Source: an uncultured Pseudomonadota bacterium (GTDB lineage Bacteria > Pseudomonadota > Gammaproteobacteria > Comchoanobacterales > Comchoanobacteraceae). Taken from it: a DNA stretch of 53,823 nt. Location: the NCBI GenBank assembly GCA_913020085.1, contig CAJVZW010000007.1, forward strand, positions 1 to 53,823, read 5' to 3'. Positions 1 through 8,378 of the stretch are shown piece after piece. The notes beneath the pieces were generated by a model that was given only the letters and a program-made list of their open reading frames with translations, did no database searches and was not told the origin of the DNA. Within the stretch, counting starts at the first letter, position 1, and every line of letters begins with the position of its first letter. A program made the position numbers and the translations under genes.

Positions 1-227
1 AAACTGAACAGACGTGCTTGATATTCTGCCTGGCTCTTACTCGTCGGGAAAAGACCCACAAGAGACTCATAACTCTCAATCGCTTCATTATACTCGTTTT
101 TCACATATAGACTGTTCGCATTTTTTGCCAACTTTTCCTCTGATAAATCAGAATCATCAACGCCAATTACTAGCTGATCGCCGCAAGCAGTCAATAGCAA
201 TAATGTCAGAATCAGAATGCGATACAT
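1..227 (-). CDS. bamD: BamD-like outer-membrane assembly lipoprotein (5' part; runs off the window start)
   Basis: Only the first 75 codons are inside the window. The product starts MYRILILTLLLLTAC: a lipoprotein signal peptide with the lipobox cysteine at residue 15. A TPR-like segment follows (NEYNEAIESYESL, then LFPTSKSQAEYQ), as at the start of BamD, the lipoprotein that works with BamA to insert outer-membrane proteins. I chose the ATG at 227 because GGAA lies just upstream and the lipoprotein signal starts immediately; an in-frame ATG at 239 would add four residues. It is divergent from rluD, the same neighbour as in E. coli (yfiO/rluD), which strengthens the call. Another TPR lipoprotein is possible but less likely. 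Confidence 0.8.
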   Translation of the reverse strand, partial: MYRILILTLLLLTACGDQLVIGVDDSDLSEEKLAKNANSLYVKNEYNEAIESYESLVGLFPTSKSQAEYQARLFS

Positions 228-295
228 TTTACTTTCCATATTAATACGGGTAATTATACTAGTAGGCAAGAGCAAAATAAAGCACAAGGTGTAAT

Positions 296-1249
296 TTGAG
301 AGAATTTCGTGTATTAATCAACGACCAACACAATAACTCTAGGCTAGATATAATTTTATCTTCGGCCCTACCCGACTTATCTCGCAGCCAGATCCAACAA
401 CTTATCAAAGATGGTCATGCCAAAGTCGACGACACCACCGAAAAAAAAGCCAAATATCGCCCCAAGCAAGGACAAGTTGTAACGCTTCAAGTTCCTCCGG
501 CAACTCCTATAGAACCGATTGCACAACCCATCACAATCAACACTGTATGGGAAGATGATGACTTAATGATTATTGATAAGCCCGCTGGCATGACAGTCCA
601 CCCTGGCGCAGGCAATCAGGATGGCACATTACTTAATGGCCTACTTAATATTAATCCTAACGCAAAGTTTCTTCCACGAGCAGGCATTGTACACCGTTTA
701 GACAAAGACACATCAGGCCTAATGGTCGTTGCCAAGTCAGATAGAGCCTATCATGCACTTATTGCCCTAATTAAACAAAGAGATATTAATCGGGTTTATC
801 ATGCCCTTGTTTGGGGTCATACCCCCCCAGTATTTAAAGTTGAACAGCCCATTGGCAGGCACACAACAAGACGCACATTAATGTCAATTCAGCCTCAAGG
901 CAAACCAGCCCTTACTCACTTTAAGACCATCGAGTATATTGGCCCATTTACACTGCTGGAGTGCAAACTTGAAACTGGAAGAACTCACCAAATTAGAGTT
1001 CACTGCCTTCACAGTAGACACCCCATCGTTGCAGACCCAACTTATCATTGCCGGGTAAAGCTTCCTTTCAACCCTGATGAAGAAGTACAAAATAAAATCA
1101 GAACCATTGATAGACAATTTCTTCATGCTCATCAGTTAAGCTTCATTCATCCAGTCACATCAAGGCCAGTTGAGTTTTTCTCCAAATACCCGGCCATGCT
1201 TAGTGAGGCCATTCAATTCTTAAGGAGCAACTATCAAGATAATAAATAG
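296..1249 (+). CDS. rluD: 23S rRNA pseudouridine synthase RluD
   Basis: RluD makes pseudouridines in helix 69 of 23S rRNA (E. coli positions 1911, 1915 and 1917). The 317-residue product has an N-terminal S4-like RNA-binding domain (about residues 14-75) and the RluA-family catalytic core with HRLDKDTSG at 133-141; D136 is the expected catalytic aspartate. The later ETGRTHQIRVH motif is also typical. The length matches the family (E. coli 326). The start is a TTG with AAGGTG four bases upstream; there is no earlier in-frame ATG. It is divergent from bamD. RluC/RluA paralogues are the alternative, but the neighbour favours RluD. Confidence 0.9.
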   Translation: MREFRVLINDQHNNSRLDIILSSALPDLSRSQIQQLIKDGHAKVDDTTEKKAKYRPKQGQVVTLQVPPATPIEPIAQPITINTVWEDDDLMIIDKPAGMTVHPGAGNQDGTLLNGLLNINPNAKFLPRAGIVHRLDKDTSGLMVVAKSDRAYHALIALIKQRDINRVYHALVWGHTPPVFKVEQPIGRHTTRRTLMSIQPQGKPALTHFKTIEYIGPFTLLECKLETGRTHQIRVHCLHSRHPIVADPTYHCRVKLPFNPDEEVQNKIRTIDRQFLHAHQLSFIHPVTSRPVEFFSKYPAMLSEAIQFLRSNYQDNK

Positions 1250-1290
1250 TAAAAAATCAAATTAAATAAAATTATTTTCCTGTGCACAAA

Positions 1291-1902
1291 CTATAAAAAG
1301 TAACGAACTCCAACCAAGTACCTTCCTTGATCAAGCTTCATTGCGCCTTTCTCTGAGGCATTACTATTAGTATTGAGCCCATAAATATCCAATAAACTGA
1401 CTTTGCTGGTCTGCAGCTCTGCATATGCATCGATGTCTTTATCAAGCTTTAGGCGAATGCCCGCCCCGAGTACTGGGTTGTTAACATTTTTCTTAATCTC
1501 AGAACTCACATCCGCACTGTTGTAGATCTGCGTAAAATTGATCTGGCCGATACCTATCAAAGCATATCCGCCCAGCCAACCAGCATTTAATGTTGGACGC
1601 ACTATTATTGCTCCAACGCTATTGAGCTTATTTTCATTATTTAATGAACTGAGTATAGATGATTTAGCGGTCGAGTATGCCACTTCCACACTGACTGGCA
1701 TCGAAAAGGCTTCACTGGGCTGTAACATAAACCCGAACCCAACCAGGGTACTTAGCCCCGAATAACTCTCAGAATTACTGACCTGGGTAAGCTTTAATTT
1801 CTCTTTAACGTTATCATAACCAGTACCAATAAATGCAAAGAATCCCGCATGACAGATCGTACTGAGAAGATAGATAAAAACTAAAGTAAATCGATACTGC
1901 AT
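1291..1902 (-). CDS. Outer-membrane beta-barrel protein, function unknown
   Basis: The 203-residue product begins with a classical signal peptide (hydrophobic core FTLVFIYLLSTI, probable cleavage after CHA near residue 19). The mature part alternates short amphipathic strands such as GLSTLVGFGFML, GYALIGIGQINF, PVLGAGIRLKL and YLVGVRYFL. This pattern, about eight strands with an aromatic residue close to the C terminus, is that of small OmpA/OmpX/opacity-type barrels. I cannot assign a specific family. GAGG lies eight bases before the ATG. It is divergent from htrA, an envelope protease, with 59-110 bases between them depending on the htrA start. Confidence 0.65.
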   Translation of the reverse strand: MQYRFTLVFIYLLSTICHAGFFAFIGTGYDNVKEKLKLTQVSNSESYSGLSTLVGFGFMLQPSEAFSMPVSVEVAYSTAKSSILSSLNNENKLNSVGAIIVRPTLNAGWLGGYALIGIGQINFTQIYNSADVSSEIKKNVNNPVLGAGIRLKLDKDIDAYAELQTSKVSLLDIYGLNTNSNASEKGAMKLDQGRYLVGVRYFL

Positions 1903-1918
1903 AGTCTTGCCTCATTTT

Positions 1919-1945
1919 TTGATATGTTAGCATCGCTCTTATAAT
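1919..1945 (+). promoter_or_regulatory. Candidate sigma-70 promoter for htrA
   Basis: TTGATA at 1919-1924 and a perfect TATAAT at 1940-1945 are separated by 15 bases, two short of the optimum. It lies in the divergent region between the barrel gene and htrA. Transcription would start near 1952, which makes an htrA start at 1986 or 2013 more plausible than the TTG at 1962. Confidence 0.35.
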
Positions 1946-2012
1946 TGATCAATAACATTACTTGCAGTTAACCAACAGATCGGCGATGATATTAATAAGC
2001 AAATGGATATTC

Positions 2013-3311
2013 ATGATGATTAAAAACAGGACTTTTTCACTTATAATGATTGCTTGCCTTTGTACAGCTCACGCATACACAACAACGAAAGCGATCAGTC
2101 AGTCTCTTCCCTCAGTGGCCAGTCTAACTGTTCATTTATCAAATAACCCGGATGATGACAAAGAAGCTGGAACTGGATTTGTATATGACAAAGAAGGACA
2201 TATAATTACCAACGCGCACGTTGTAGGGTCCGTCCGGCGAATCATCGCAACTTTTCAGAACAATCAAAATTGCTTCGCTACGGTCATTGGGGCCGATAGA
2301 GAGTCTGACGTTGCCGTTTTGCAAGTTGATCCGCAGTGTAAAGTTACCCCGATAAAAATCGGTAACGATTCTGATTTGAAAATTGGAGATGAGGTCATCG
2401 CCATTGGCAATCCTTTTGGTCTTAGCCAGACTGTGACAAAAGGAATTGTGAGCTCGCTTCACCGTGACGGCATTTTCCCAGACTCACCGACGGACTTTAT
2501 TCAAATTGATGCCGCTATTAATCCTGGCAACTCTGGTGGGCCACTGGTTAATACACAAGGCGAAGTTATCGGGATAAATACGGCAATCATTGTTAGCAAC
2601 CCTAATGGCAACGCTGCGCCCAGCGGCCTTGGCCTTGCAATTCCTATTAATATCGCAAAACTCATTGCCAGCCAATTAATTGAAACAGGCATGGTATCAA
2701 GGGGCTACATAGGCGTAGCCAGTCAAGAGCTTACACCCTCCCTTGCGACATACTACAAATACCCTAATAGCAATGGACTGGCAGTAACGAAAGTGGTGAA
2801 AGGGTCCCCAGCTGATCTTGGCGGATTAGCTATTGGAGACATCATCACTCACGTTAATGGTATGCGAATCGATAACATCACTCAGCTACCAATTTATATC
2901 TCCTCTCATCCAGCTAATTCTAAAATTCAAATAAGTATATGGCGATCAGGACGCAAACAATCAGTCACGATTCGCTCTATATCGTTGGATAAGATCCAAA
3001 AGATCGCAGATGCTAGCGAAGATCACAGCTATCTACTAAGTGGCGTCACAATGCTAAAAATAGATGCAATGAGCGGTAAAGATGATCTTGTACAGGGGCT
3101 TGAAGTCATTGATATAACCAGCAAGTGTAACGCATTTCTTGAGGGTCTAAGACGAGGAGATATAATCACCCATATTAATGAGAAACCAACTAAGTCATTT
3201 GCTGATTTAGAGCGCCTGCAAGAGAAAAATTCTGGATTTGTAAAGATCACGATCAACCGACACGGTCAAACTAGGTTTATTGCCATGCGAGCAAACATTG
3301 CAAGTAATTAA
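2013..3311 (+). CDS. Periplasmic HtrA/DegP-family serine protease-chaperone
   Basis: DegP/DegQ-type proteases degrade or hold misfolded envelope proteins in the periplasm. Counting from the ATG at 2013, the product has 432 residues: a signal peptide (MMIKNRTFSLIMIACLCTAHA), a trypsin-like domain with catalytic H69 (TNAHVV), D99 (ESDVAVL) and S174 (NPGNSGGPL), then two PDZ domains (roughly 230-320 and 340-425; GLAVTKVVKGSPADLGGL opens the first). The reading frame opens at a TTG (1962) and also has ATGs at 1986 and 2016; I prefer 2013 because it gives a clean signal peptide. The 3' end overlaps the next gene by 32 bases. Two PDZ domains fit DegP/DegQ rather than DegS, which has one; DegP and DegQ cannot be told apart here. 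Confidence 0.9.
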   Translation: MMIKNRTFSLIMIACLCTAHAYTTTKAISQSLPSVASLTVHLSNNPDDDKEAGTGFVYDKEGHIITNAHVVGSVRRIIATFQNNQNCFATVIGADRESDVAVLQVDPQCKVTPIKIGNDSDLKIGDEVIAIGNPFGLSQTVTKGIVSSLHRDGIFPDSPTDFIQIDAAINPGNSGGPLVNTQGEVIGINTAIIVSNPNGNAAPSGLGLAIPINIAKLIASQLIETGMVSRGYIGVASQELTPSLATYYKYPNSNGLAVTKVVKGSPADLGGLAIGDIITHVNGMRIDNITQLPIYISSHPANSKIQISIWRSGRKQSVTIRSISLDKIQKIADASEDHSYLLSGVTMLKIDAMSGKDDLVQGLEVIDITSKCNAFLEGLRRGDIITHINEKPTKSFADLERLQEKNSGFVKITINRHGQTRFIAMRANIASN

Positions 3312-4605
3312 TAGGAAAAAAGTAGCCTACTGGTGTTTAGGCGACTGGGCCACCTCTTCATGGCCCGTCGTGGTGAAAACTTTTATTTTCGCAGCCTACT
3401 TTTCAAATACATACATCGATGATCCCAAGCAAGGTACGATTATCTGGTGTAATATGCTGACAATCTCTGGTTTAATCATCGCGCTAACCTGTCCACTTAT
3501 CGGAATTTTAGTTGACCAAAATTCTTCTGAAAAACGCTGGTATCGCATAAATACGCTTGGCTTGGCAATAATGGCATCACTGCTATGGTTTGCCCACCCA
3601 AAAATCATGAGCATGTATCTTTTACTTTTGGTTCTTACTACGGGCACAATATTCTACGAGCTTTCCAGTATATTTTATAACACCCTGCTGTATCGTATCG
3701 GTGCGGGAAATGAATCTGGAAGAATCTCAGCGTTAGGACGCGGACTCGGATTTTTAGGAGGATTAGTCTGTTTGTGCATCAGCCTTAAATTCTTTATTGA
3801 ACCGAATCCTTTTACTATAGATTTTTTTAATCGCGCGATGCATGAGAATATTCGCATATTGGGGCCATTTGTAGGCCTCTGGATCATCATATTCTCTATG
3901 CCGGCATTTGTCGGACTACCAAGTAACAATACACCGCCTACAATGCCTCTAACAGAAAGACTAAAAGTTGCGACGTCGCATTATCTCTCACTGAGAGAAT
4001 TCCTAAAATCACGACCAGATACAATGTGGTTTATGTTTGCTCACATGATTTATATGGACGGCCTAAACACATTGTTTGCTACTGCTGGGATATTTGCGAT
4101 GAACACATTTCATCTCTCCATCAATGAAGTGGTGATTTTTGCAATTGTATGTAATGTATCTGCTGCCATTGGCGCTATCTCATTTTCTTGGATAGACAAG
4201 TTGCTAGGCCCTAAGCTTTTAATTGAGTTATGCCTAATTGGGATGACAATATTTGGCCTGTGTTTTGTGAGCTCTACAACCACATTTTCATGTTATCTTT
4301 TTGCCCTTATCAGTACTTTATTTGTAGGGCCGCTACAGGCTGCTAGTAGAACGTATCTTGTTCATAGCAGCCAACCTGATGAAGCCAACACTATCTTCAG
4401 CATTGCTTCTTTAACCGGCAAGCTCACTGCATTTATTGGCCCACTATCGATTAGTTTAATTACCTATCTGTCGGGTAATCCAAGAATTGGGCATAGTGTT
4501 ATTATGTTATTTTTTGCTATTTCACTGATTATTTTAAGACATGTACCTGTTATCCAATCAGGGCGTCAGGCTCATCATTTTTCACTTACAAGTATGGCGC
4601 TTTAA
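3280..4605 (+). CDS. MFS transporter, UMF1 (Atg22-like) family
   Basis: The 441-residue product has about 12 hydrophobic segments and begins with the signature of the UMF1/Atg22-like MFS branch: WCLGDWATSSWPVVVKTFIF followed by YFS, equivalent to the usual WxxYDWANSAF segment. The family is linked to efflux of amino acids or other metabolites, but the bacterial substrate is generally unknown and cannot be read here. The ATG at 3280 lies inside htrA (32-base overlap), so the two are probably co-transcribed; a TTG at 3298 would also serve. The 3' end overlaps hemB on the other strand by 24 bases. Confidence 0.75.
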   Translation: MPCEQTLQVINRKKVAYWCLGDWATSSWPVVVKTFIFAAYFSNTYIDDPKQGTIIWCNMLTISGLIIALTCPLIGILVDQNSSEKRWYRINTLGLAIMASLLWFAHPKIMSMYLLLLVLTTGTIFYELSSIFYNTLLYRIGAGNESGRISALGRGLGFLGGLVCLCISLKFFIEPNPFTIDFFNRAMHENIRILGPFVGLWIIIFSMPAFVGLPSNNTPPTMPLTERLKVATSHYLSLREFLKSRPDTMWFMFAHMIYMDGLNTLFATAGIFAMNTFHLSINEVVIFAIVCNVSAAIGAISFSWIDKLLGPKLLIELCLIGMTIFGLCFVSSTTTFSCYLFALISTLFVGPLQAASRTYLVHSSQPDEANTIFSIASLTGKLTAFIGPLSISLITYLSGNPRIGHSVIMLFFAISLIILRHVPVIQSGRQAHHFSLTSMAL

Positions 4606-5577
4606 ATAGGCCGCCATCATTGGTGCTGCATAAGTTAGGAAAGCACATGCGCCAGCGCGCTTTAACCCCATTAGTGACTCATAAAATAACACTTCTGGAG
4701 AAATCTGTAGGCGACTAGATAAGTCCATCAGCATCGCATACTCCCCGCTTACTTGATAGGCAAATATTGGATGAGAAAAACGATCTGTCATTTTAGCAAT
4801 AATATCCAAATACGGCATTGCAGGCTTTACCATCAACCAATCAGCACCCTCAGATATATCAAGCTGTGCCTCTAAAATTGCTTCCTCACTATTAGAGAAA
4901 TCCATTTGATAATGTGCCTTGCTCTTATTTTTTATTGCATTTGAAGAGCCAACTGCATCTCGGAAAGGTCCGTAGAACGACGATGCATATTTTGCAGTGT
5001 ATGACAATATAATACAGTCCTTATATCCCTCGAGCTCCAGAGCACCGCGAATAATTTCTATACGACCGTCTTGCATATCAGAAGGTGCAACAACATCCAC
5101 TCCCGCCTCAGCCAAATTAATTGCAAGCTGAGATAATATTTCAATCGTACGATCATTATCCACATACCCCTCATCATCAAGGACTCCATCGTGACCGTGA
5201 TCTGTATATGGATCAAGGGCAACATCTGCAATCAACCCAAGTGATGGAAATTTGGCTTTTACAAGCTTGATCGCTTGGTATAAGAAATTGTCTTTATCAA
5301 GCGCCATTGTTCCATTAGCGTCCTTGTTTCTAGAATCAACACATGGAAATATTGCAACTGACTTGATTCCCAGCTCAACCGCATCCGTAATAGCTGCAAG
5401 TAAATCATCGATATCATACCTTTTTACGCCAGGCATTGATTCCACTTTGGTGGTTGGTGCCTCCTGAATAAATACTGGCCAAATTAAATCATTGACACTT
5501 ATTTGATTTTCACCTGTTAAAAGCCTGGACCACTCGTGCTTTCGAGTCCGGCGCATTCTTGTATTAGGAAACTTCAT
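4582..5577 (-). CDS. hemB: Delta-aminolevulinic acid dehydratase (porphobilinogen synthase)
   Basis: HemB condenses two 5-aminolevulinate molecules to porphobilinogen, the second committed step of tetrapyrrole synthesis. The 331-residue product matches the family length and shows the two active-site lysines, K196 (YTAKYASSFYGPFR) and K251 (MVKPAMPYLD). The metal-site segment at about 118-130 reads DVALDPYTDHGHDG: the aspartate-rich magnesium-type site, without the three cysteines of zinc enzymes. It is downstream of gltX with a 14-base overlap. Glutamyl-tRNA from GltX is the precursor of aminolevulinate in the C5 pathway, so the pairing may be functional. Confidence 0.95.
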   Translation of the reverse strand: MKFPNTRMRRTRKHEWSRLLTGENQISVNDLIWPVFIQEAPTTKVESMPGVKRYDIDDLLAAITDAVELGIKSVAIFPCVDSRNKDANGTMALDKDNFLYQAIKLVKAKFPSLGLIADVALDPYTDHGHDGVLDDEGYVDNDRTIEILSQLAINLAEAGVDVVAPSDMQDGRIEIIRGALELEGYKDCIILSYTAKYASSFYGPFRDAVGSSNAIKNKSKAHYQMDFSNSEEAILEAQLDISEGADWLMVKPAMPYLDIIAKMTDRFSHPIFAYQVSGEYAMLMDLSSRLQISPEVLFYESLMGLKRAGACAFLTYAAPMMAAYLKRHTCK

Positions 5578-6991
5578 TATGGGCCTCTATCAAAAGATTG
5601 CATCGTCTTGTTAATTCTTGTTTGGGCAAAAGTGTGACAAGTGATTTCATTTCTGCTCCTTGTAACTTCCCGATGATTGCTGCCCTAAGCGGCATAAATA
5701 AAAATTTTCCTTTTATTCCATCTTTGCTCATTCGTGCAATAAATTCTGCAAAAAAATCATCTGAATCATTTGTCTTGAGACATTCTAGCCAAGCTTCAAG
5801 TAACTGAGCAGTTTTCTCCCAGTCAAAAATCGGCATCACAGTATCGCATATTTTAAAATGTGATTTTGAGAAAGGCTCAAATAGATCAGCAGCATCAGAT
5901 AAAGTAACCAGTTCAGTTTGGTAAACCTTGAGTAACTCCATCGGCCAATCTTTGTCTGAGGGCAACTCTAAATGGTTGACATATGGCTGTAAAAGACGCC
6001 ACAGATTGCTGGGGTCCATTGTCTTAATATGTTCTTGATTTGTCCATGCCATTTTCTCTCGATCAAAAAATGCACTGGCAGCGCCCAACCGCTTCCCATC
6101 AAAATGTTTAATTAGATCAGCAAGAGAAAATATCTCTTTTGCCTCCGGATGTGACCAACCAAGCAATGCGATCCCATTAAGAATTCCCTCGGCCAAGTAC
6201 CCTTCCTCACGAAATGACCCGACACTAACGGCCCCATCTCGCTTGGATAACTTTTTCCGATCAGCGTTTACAATCACAGATAAATGACCAAACTTAGGCG
6301 CATCCCACCCTAGTGCATGATATAAGATCAATTGTTTTAACGTGTTGGGCAAATGCTCTTCTCCACGAAACACATGACTAATCTGCATCATATGGTCGTC
6401 ACAAACACAACAAAAATTATATACCGGCATCCCTCCAGCTCGGAGTAAAACAAAATCAGTTAATCCTTCTGTTGAGAGGCTAACATCACCTCGAACCAAG
6501 TCTGCAACATCAAACCGAACAACCTCGTCAGGCAGCTTAAAACGAACTGTGTAAGCATCACCACGCTCAACTCGTGCAAGTGCGCTTTTCGCGTCTAGGC
6601 TCCGATATGGACTTTGCCACTGCCTTGACTGCTCCCTTAACCGCTCAATCTCTGCATCTGATAAAAAGCAATAATATGCCAAACCCTTATCAAAAAGCTG
6701 CTTTACAATCCTATGATAATATTCCGTACGCAAACTCTGCTTGTATGGAGCAAACTCTCCTCCAATGTCAGGTCCCTCGTCCCACTCTAAGCCGAGCCAC
6801 CGGAGCTCCTCAAGTTGTTGCCTTTGGCTATCTTCTGATGAGCGCTCTGTATCGGTATCCTCGACCCTTAGAATAAACTTGCCATCATAATGACGCGCAA
6901 AAGCATAATTATAGAGCGCTGTCCGAGCGCCGCCAAGGTGAAGAGACCCTGTTGGACTAGGTGCAAAACGTACACGTATTTTCTGATTCAT
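5564..6991 (-). CDS. gltX: Glutamyl-tRNA synthetase
   Basis: GltX charges tRNA-Glu with glutamate. The 475-residue product opens MNQKIRVRFAPSPTGSLHLGG: a class I synthetase with SLHLG at 16-20 in place of HIGH, and KLSKR at 247-251 as the KMSKS equivalent. The region that binds zinc in E. coli GltX has only one cysteine here (AYYCFLSDAE), so this is a zinc-free type. The frame stays open up to 7048, but the ATG at 6991 is chosen because the conserved N terminus begins there. It leads into hemB with a 14-base overlap. Confidence 0.95.
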   Translation of the reverse strand: MNQKIRVRFAPSPTGSLHLGGARTALYNYAFARHYDGKFILRVEDTDTERSSEDSQRQQLEELRWLGLEWDEGPDIGGEFAPYKQSLRTEYYHRIVKQLFDKGLAYYCFLSDAEIERLREQSRQWQSPYRSLDAKSALARVERGDAYTVRFKLPDEVVRFDVADLVRGDVSLSTEGLTDFVLLRAGGMPVYNFCCVCDDHMMQISHVFRGEEHLPNTLKQLILYHALGWDAPKFGHLSVIVNADRKKLSKRDGAVSVGSFREEGYLAEGILNGIALLGWSHPEAKEIFSLADLIKHFDGKRLGAASAFFDREKMAWTNQEHIKTMDPSNLWRLLQPYVNHLELPSDKDWPMELLKVYQTELVTLSDAADLFEPFSKSHFKICDTVMPIFDWEKTAQLLEAWLECLKTNDSDDFFAEFIARMSKDGIKGKFLFMPLRAAIIGKLQGAEMKSLVTLLPKQELTRRCNLLIEAHNEVS

Positions 6992-7160
6992 AGGCAATAG
7001 ATTGTTTTTTATTAATATACCAAAATTATACTTTAATAGCACCATCAAAAGCGGACAATTGTATCAAAATGCGAAGCGTATTTAATTGTATTTAAATATT
7101 AAATTAATATTTAGTTAATTATTTTTTGAGAATATAAATAAAAAAACACATTGATTCAGT

Positions 7161-7185
7161 GATAGCGCTGTACCAACAGCGCATC
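7161..7185. promoter_or_regulatory. Inverted repeat upstream of the 7212 gene
   Basis: GAT-a-GCGCTG, a loop TACCAA, then CAGCGC-ATC: nine pairable bases with one bulged A, ending 26 bases before the start codon at 7212. The surrounding 220-base region is very AT-rich, so this GC-rich dyad stands out. It could be an operator or a structure in the 5' leader. No U-tract follows on the plus strand, so it does not look like a terminator. Confidence 0.45.
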
Positions 7186-7211
7186 AATTTAACAATAATG
7201 AGAGAATTATT

Positions 7212-7877
7212 ATGAAAAGCACTCCCTTCCAGCCATCATCCGCTGATTTCCTTGCCTGTGATATTATCCAATATTATAATCGTCAGGGAATTAGTTGGAC
7301 TGAAAATATTGATGCAATAGAAAATGTGATGCTTGCAGCGAACGATAACCTATTTGATCAGCTAACAGTTAAAGAGTGTCGTGATCTTCTCTCAAAGCTC
7401 TCTAATAATATTCAAGAAAATACAGATGAACCTTCGTGCAGCGATCAAGTTAGCCGAGTATTGGGAAATATTATGCCAACCCTAGAGGATATTATCCCGC
7501 CAACATCACTCGTACCTGCCAAAACTATCGTTGAAAAAATGTCACGGCAAAATAGCATGTTTGTGTCACTGAAATTTGTCAGATGTCTAAATGCACTTAA
7601 ATACGCCGTTATATCCGGCGGCACAATTATTGACCATGGCATTGAAATGGGATCCTTTAATCAGTTGATAAGCATTATTTATGCACTTGGTGACAGTGAG
7701 GAGGCGACTGTTCGTTCCTTGAATCAGTCACTTAATAATTACACTGAAGAAAATAGTGGCACCCTGGCTGAGCTATTCTCTCGCTTTGTCTCAGGTATTT
7801 TAATCCCCAGTTTGAAAAAAGAGATTAGTAGCTCAATTGAGCGACGAGATGGTATCCAGGAAAGTCTTACAATCTAG
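7212..7877 (+). CDS. Unrecognised 221-residue cytoplasmic protein
   Basis: I do not recognise this protein. It has no signal peptide and no membrane segment. Most of it looks alpha-helical (for example DQLTVKECRDLLSKLSNNI and ETHVR-free stretches such as TLAELFSRFVSGI). The ATG is preceded by GAGAG eight bases upstream, supporting real translation. It stands alone on the plus strand between gltX (divergent) and two minus-strand unknown genes (convergent, 2 bases apart). A hairpin lies upstream. In this context, near other large unknown proteins, it could be lineage-specific or secreted, but nothing in the sequence shows a function. Confidence 0.6.
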   Translation: MKSTPFQPSSADFLACDIIQYYNRQGISWTENIDAIENVMLAANDNLFDQLTVKECRDLLSKLSNNIQENTDEPSCSDQVSRVLGNIMPTLEDIIPPTSLVPAKTIVEKMSRQNSMFVSLKFVRCLNALKYAVISGGTIIDHGIEMGSFNQLISIIYALGDSEEATVRSLNQSLNNYTEENSGTLAELFSRFVSGILIPSLKKEISSSIERRDGIQESLTI

Positions 7878-7879
7878 CG

Positions 7880-8377
7880 CTACCATTTTATATTTTTTGA
7901 TTGATAAGACTGTTTAATACAACCAAGTTCCGTATTAAGAGAGTCATTTAATTCTTTATGTATTGCAACCTTCTTATCACAATCCATATTAATTTTTTTC
8001 AAATCATCGTGATGTTGGCGGCGAATATAGTCAAAGAGCCACGACATTCTCATCTCATATCTCTCATAACGCTCCTCGTGCTGCTCAAAACACATCTCCT
8101 CTTCTTTTTGGTAATATCGCCTGATACAAGCACTGACATCTCGCCATAACTTACTTTGACTGTATGCGCTTGATCCAAAAAGCACTTTTGGCATTGGCCA
8201 TGATGACAGTTCATTTTCCAACCGTGCAATCAAAACTTCCTCTGAGCACAGCGCACACCAACTTAAAATCTTTGCAATTTGTTCTTTTCTTGTGTCATTA
8301 AGCGTCTGTCCATCACTGCGCTCTATGATGTATATATCCATAATTTCTTGAATCTTTCTGTTGATTGTTTTTTTCAT
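7880..8377 (-). CDS. Unrecognised 165-residue charged helical protein
   Basis: The product is rich in charged residues and predicted helix, with a dense stretch EEEMCFEQHEERYERYEMR around residues 91-110 that could be coiled coil. There is no signal peptide or membrane segment. The start codon is two bases after the stop of the 8379-9548 gene, with GAGGTAG just ahead, so translation is probably coupled to that gene. The pair lies after ddl, where ftsQ, ftsA and ftsZ commonly sit, but it resembles none of them. No family can be named. Confidence 0.6.
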   Translation of the reverse strand: MKKTINRKIQEIMDIYIIERSDGQTLNDTRKEQIAKILSWCALCSEEVLIARLENELSSWPMPKVLFGSSAYSQSKLWRDVSACIRRYYQKEEEMCFEQHEERYERYEMRMSWLFDYIRRQHHDDLKKINMDCDKKVAIHKELNDSLNTELGCIKQSYQSKNIKW

Positions 8378-8378
8378 A

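Noticed and set aside
6992-7211. A tRNA or small RNA gene in the 220-base gap after gltX
   Set aside because: The stretch is very AT-rich with only one hairpin; no cloverleaf or conserved T-loop was visible.
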